A stretch of 34,243 nt of DNA from Planctomycetota bacterium (GTDB lineage Bacteria; Planctomycetota; Planctomycetia; Gemmatales; Gemmataceae). Under the pieces are notes generated by a model that made no database searches, was not told the origin of the DNA, and saw only the letters and a list, made by a program, of their open reading frames with translations. The stretch lies in NCBI GenBank assembly GCA_021807595.1, contig JAKBCS010000051.1:1-34243 (forward strand), in the 5' to 3' direction. The translations under genes and the position numbers were made by a program. This document shows, piece after piece, positions 31,573 to 34,243 of this stretch; the stretch's first letter is position 1, and every line of letters starts with the position of its first letter.

Positions 31573-32913
31573 ATGAAATTCCTAGCCATTCTCAAAGATT
31601 CACTGCGCGAAGCCCTGGACACTAAAGTCTTTTACGTCATGGTAGGCTTCTCGCTGTTGGTGGTCTTGCTCGTCGGCAGCATCGGCTATCGGCCGGTGTC
31701 GGTTGAGGAAGACGCCCAGCGGTTGACCGATCGCGCCACATGGTTACTCCAGAATTTTGCCGATCGGCAGAACCTGAAAGTCGTGCCGCTGTGGAGCATC
31801 AAGGATTTCGAGAAGACTCAACCCAACGCCGAGCCTTGGAACACGGGCTATCGCTTCGCCTTAACGCTCGAGTTTCAGCAAGAAGAGGAAGCCAAGCAAG
31901 CCCGCGCCGTTCAGGGACTGTCCGTCAAGCAGATTCAAGACATGATGCGAGGCCAATTCTCTTACCTCAAGGATTTGAAGGTTTCCACCCTTCCGCCGCT
32001 CGATCCGAAGGAGATTCGCTTTCTCGTCGCCGCCGAGGGGGCCAAAACCTCCCGCGCGCGCGATTGGCCGCATCATCCCGTATTGTTCTTCGTCGTGCCC
32101 CTCACTCTGTGGCGGCTGCCCATCCAGTCCTATGTGCTATTCTGGGAATCGTGGATTATCAATTGGGTCGGAGCGGCGGTGGCGCTCCTCATTAGTTCCA
32201 TCATAACCGCGTTTTTCATTCCCAATATGCTCCGCAAGGGAACCGTCGATCTGCTCGTGGTCAAACCCATCGCTCGGCCGGTGCTGCTGTTGTATAAGTA
32301 CGTTGGCGGACTGACGTTTATGTTTTTGAACACGGTGGTGGCCGTCGTCGGCATTTGGTTGGTCTTGGGTCTGCGCACCAACATCTGGGGTATGGGGTTC
32401 TTGCTCGGCATCTTCTCTTTGACGTTTCAGTTCGCCTTATACTATGCCGTCTCCACCCTATTCGCCGTATTGAGCCGCAGCCCCATCGTCGCCATTTTGA
32501 TGACCTGTCTCTTTTGGTTCGTCTTCGCGCTGCTGTTCGGCTACGGCTATCGTTTCGTGGATTCGACGCGAAAGCTGCGCGGCATGTTCGAGGCGGAGAT
32601 GGCCGAGGCTCAACTCGAAAAAGACGACGAAAGAAGAGCGATCAAGGACAAAGTACCCGAAAAATTACTGCCCGACTCGGTTTATACTGTTGCCGACGCC
32701 ATCCATCTCGTCACGCCGCGGTTGAAAGATCTGGACGTGGTGACGGACAAATGGATTCTCGACGATCTCACCGAGCCGGATAGCCCGCAGAGGAAAGGGG
32801 CCGATACCGCCTACGCCGGCTTCAGCTGGACCGAGGCGATTTCAGTTACTTCCATCTACATTGTGGTATTATTGGCTTTGTCGTGTTGGTGGTTCGCCCG
32901 CAAGGATTATTAA
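31573..32913 (+). CDS. ABC transporter permease
   Basis: This 446-aa ABC-2-type membrane subunit pairs with the ATPase just upstream. The first helix ([19 protein letters not shown], about 19-37) is followed by a large extracytoplasmic loop of about 135 residues with mixed charge. Five further helices cover about 175-330 ([39 protein letters not shown] and others). A charged loop ([20 protein letters not shown]) precedes a final helix near the C-terminus ([16 protein letters not shown]). [19 protein letters not shown] is the typical inner segment of these permeases. ATG 31573 is chosen by homologue-like [15 protein letters not shown]. The substrate is not known. Confidence 0.85.
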   Translation: MKFLAILKDSLREALDTKVFYVMVGFSLLVVLLVGSIGYRPVSVEEDAQRLTDRATWLLQNFADRQNLKVVPLWSIKDFEKTQPNAEPWNTGYRFALTLEFQQEEEAKQARAVQGLSVKQIQDMMRGQFSYLKDLKVSTLPPLDPKEIRFLVAAEGAKTSRARDWPHHPVLFFVVPLTLWRLPIQSYVLFWESWIINWVGAAVALLISSIITAFFIPNMLRKGTVDLLVVKPIARPVLLLYKYVGGLTFMFLNTVVAVVGIWLVLGLRTNIWGMGFLLGIFSLTFQFALYYAVSTLFAVLSRSPIVAILMTCLFWFVFALLFGYGYRFVDSTRKLRGMFEAEMAEAQLEKDDERRAIKDKVPEKLLPDSVYTVADAIHLVTPRLKDLDVVTDKWILDDLTEPDSPQRKGADTAYAGFSWTEAISVTSIYIVVLLALSCWWFARKDY

Positions 32914-32935
32914 GGGCGCATTCGGAAAAAAGTTC

Positions 32936-32999
32936 GGTTGGCCGCGACGCGCAGCGGAGCGCGAGGTTGCCCGCGCTCCGCTGCGCGTCGCGGCTAACC
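32936..32999. repeat. Family B palindrome before threonine synthase gene
   Basis: GGTTGGCCGCGACGCGCAGC pairs with GCTGCGCGTCGCGGCTAACC across 28 bp (a single G-T type difference), with loop aggttgcc. It is the cleanest copy of family B. It sits between the ABC permease stop (32913) and the threonine synthase start (33038), where it might act as a bidirectional hairpin or mRNA 3'-end barrier. Confidence 0.94.
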
Positions 33000-33037
33000 A
33001 CCGTAGTTGTTCCTCGCCGCGTGAGATCATCGACGTT

Positions 33038-34243
33038 ATGACCGAAGCCGTTTTTCAGCGTTGTATTCATCCCCATTGCGGTGCCACTCTCGGCGTGGAC
33101 GAGACGGCGTTTGCCTGTCCGCGCTGTGGGGGATTGCTCGACGTGGCCTACGATTGGGCGCGGCTGACGCCCCCGCGCTCGCTGCGCGATTTCGAGGACA
33201 AATGGTCGCAGCGCACCGACCCGCTCAGCTTTAGCGGCGTGTGGCGCTTCCGCGAGTTGCTGCCGTTCGCAGCGCCGGAACAGATCCTCACCATCGGCGA
33301 AGGCCAAACGATTCTGCAACGGGCCGACATCGTAGCCGGCTATGTCGGCGTGCAACCCGGTAAGCTCTTTCTCCAATACGAAGGGCAAAATCCGTCCGGC
33401 AGTTTCAAGGACAACGGCATGACGGCGGCGTTCACCCATGCCCGCATGGTCGGCGCGCGCCGGGCCGCCTGCGCCAGTACCGGCAACACCAGCGCTTCGC
33501 TCGCCGTCTTCTGCTCGGCCACCGGCCTCATGCGGGCTATTATCTTTATCGGGAGTGGTAAAATCTCCTATGGCAAACTGGCACAGGCGCTCGATCACGG
33601 CGCGTTGACCGTGCAAATTGCCGGCGACTTCGACGACGCCATGCAGCGCGTGCAGCAAGTCAGTCGTCGCCTCGGTATTTATCTGGTCAACAGCATCAAC
33701 CCCTTTCGTCTGGAAGGACAAAAGACGGTCATGTACCGCGTGCTGGAAGCGCTGCGCTGGGAGTCGCCGGACTGGATCGTCGTACCGGGCGGCAATCTCG
33801 GCAACGTCAGCGCCTTCGGCAAAGCGTTTATCGAGTTGGCCGAACTCGGGTTATTGAAACGCTTACCGCGCCTGGCCGTCATCAACGCCGCGGGAGCCGA
33901 TACGTTCTTCAAACTGTTCGGCCAAGCGAATCTCCGTTGGGAAGGCGGCAAGCCGGCCAAGCAGACCATTGAACAGTATTATCGCCATTTGGACGCCGAG
34001 AAGATCCGCGCTTCGACCATCGCCAGCGCCATCGAGATCAACCGGCCGGTGAATCTGCCCAAAGCGCTCCGGGCTTTGGATCGCTGCGGCGGCGTGGTGC
34101 GCGAGGCGAGCGATCAAGACATTCTCGACGCCAAGGCCAAGGTGGGCGCGGGCGGTCTGGGCTGCGAACCCGCCTCCGCCGCCAGCGTCGCCGGTGCCCG
34201 CAAACTGCGGCAAGAGGGCATCATCGCACCCGACGACCGCGTC
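33038..34243 (+). CDS. thrC: Threonine synthase (3' end outside window)
   Basis: The first 402 codons of a PLP enzyme that converts O-phosphohomoserine to threonine; the frame is open to the last base and no stop is reached. An N-terminal zinc-ribbon-like segment (CIHPHCGA, then FACPRCGG) is followed by [13 protein letters not shown], the PLP lysine motif [25 protein letters not shown] (phosphate/PLP loop), [18 protein letters not shown] (glycine-rich PLP phosphate cup), [13 protein letters not shown] and [15 protein letters not shown]. These fit threonine synthase of the shorter, bacterial/archaeal type. The start is ATG 33038; no clear ribosome binding site. It is missing a few C-terminal residues only, judging by family length. 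Confidence 0.9.
   Translation, partial: MTEAVFQRCIHPHCGATLGVDETAFACPRCGGLLDVAYDWARLTPPRSLRDFEDKWSQRTDPLSFSGVWRFRELLPFAAPEQILTIGEGQTILQRADIVAGYVGVQPGKLFLQYEGQNPSGSFKDNGMTAAFTHARMVGARRAACASTGNTSASLAVFCSATGLMRAIIFIGSGKISYGKLAQALDHGALTVQIAGDFDDAMQRVQQVSRRLGIYLVNSINPFRLEGQKTVMYRVLEALRWESPDWIVVPGGNLGNVSAFGKAFIELAELGLLKRLPRLAVINAAGADTFFKLFGQANLRWEGGKPAKQTIEQYYRHLDAEKIRASTIASAIEINRPVNLPKALRALDRCGGVVREASDQDILDAKAKVGAGGLGCEPASAASVAGARKLRQEGIIAPDDRV

Overview
This is a GC-rich, protein-dense bacterial chromosome segment. Several things point to a planctomycete, most likely the Gemmata/Gemmataceae group: dispersed GGGGGC-TTAC-GCCCCC palindromes that are open for translation, a protein with a J-like N-terminus of planctomycete type, and a caa3-like oxidase cluster. 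That placement is inference from style; no rRNA or tRNA gene was seen. Thirty protein genes are called, one of them cut by the right edge.

Layout. Positions 357-5419 (+) encode a heavy-metal-type RND efflux pair (periplasmic adaptor plus CusA/CzcA-like permease). A metallophosphoesterase follows (5588-6334), then a cluster of tandem 36-bp palindromic repeats (6357-6592). A minus-strand block (6579-12046) holds a receiver/degenerate-GGDEF protein, a PhoPQ-related secreted hydrolase-like protein, a MarR regulator, a J-like membrane protein and pdxH. From 12178 the plus strand carries a BtuF-like cobalamin-binding protein, then cytochrome c oxidase subunits II (with fused cytochrome c), I and III, then a DUF58 protein.

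The centre of interest is 17820-25515, an Fe-S cluster assembly (suf) operon: a promoter, an Rrf2 regulator, sufB, three unexpected small genes, sufC, sufD, a fused sufS-sufE gene and a SufT/DUF59-like gene. The intruding genes are a DUF3990-type (ADP-ribosyltransferase-fold) protein with toxin-like features, a 104-aa unknown protein with a strong ribosome binding site, and a DUF5076-like protein. They sit in the operon with tiny spacers, so a candidate toxin/partner module would be co-transcribed with the Fe-S machinery. The last suf gene carries a 60-bp (20-codon) copy of the palindromic repeat inside its reading frame.

Positions 25764-30125 (minus strand) hold a short-chain dehydrogenase, a cardiolipin synthase, ispD and a flippase-like membrane protein. 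Positions 30604-32913 (+) encode an ABC exporter pair, and a threonine synthase begins at 33038 and runs off the end.

Two repeat families are scattered through the window. Family A has 25-nt arms around a 6-10 nt loop and occurs at 1, 6357 and 25146. Family B has GGTTGGCCGCGACGCG-type arms and occurs at 14240, 28056 and 32936, with a half copy at 5442. Family B is intergenic; family A also enters coding sequence. All positions and motifs were read by eye, and family names are from memory of the families, not from a search.
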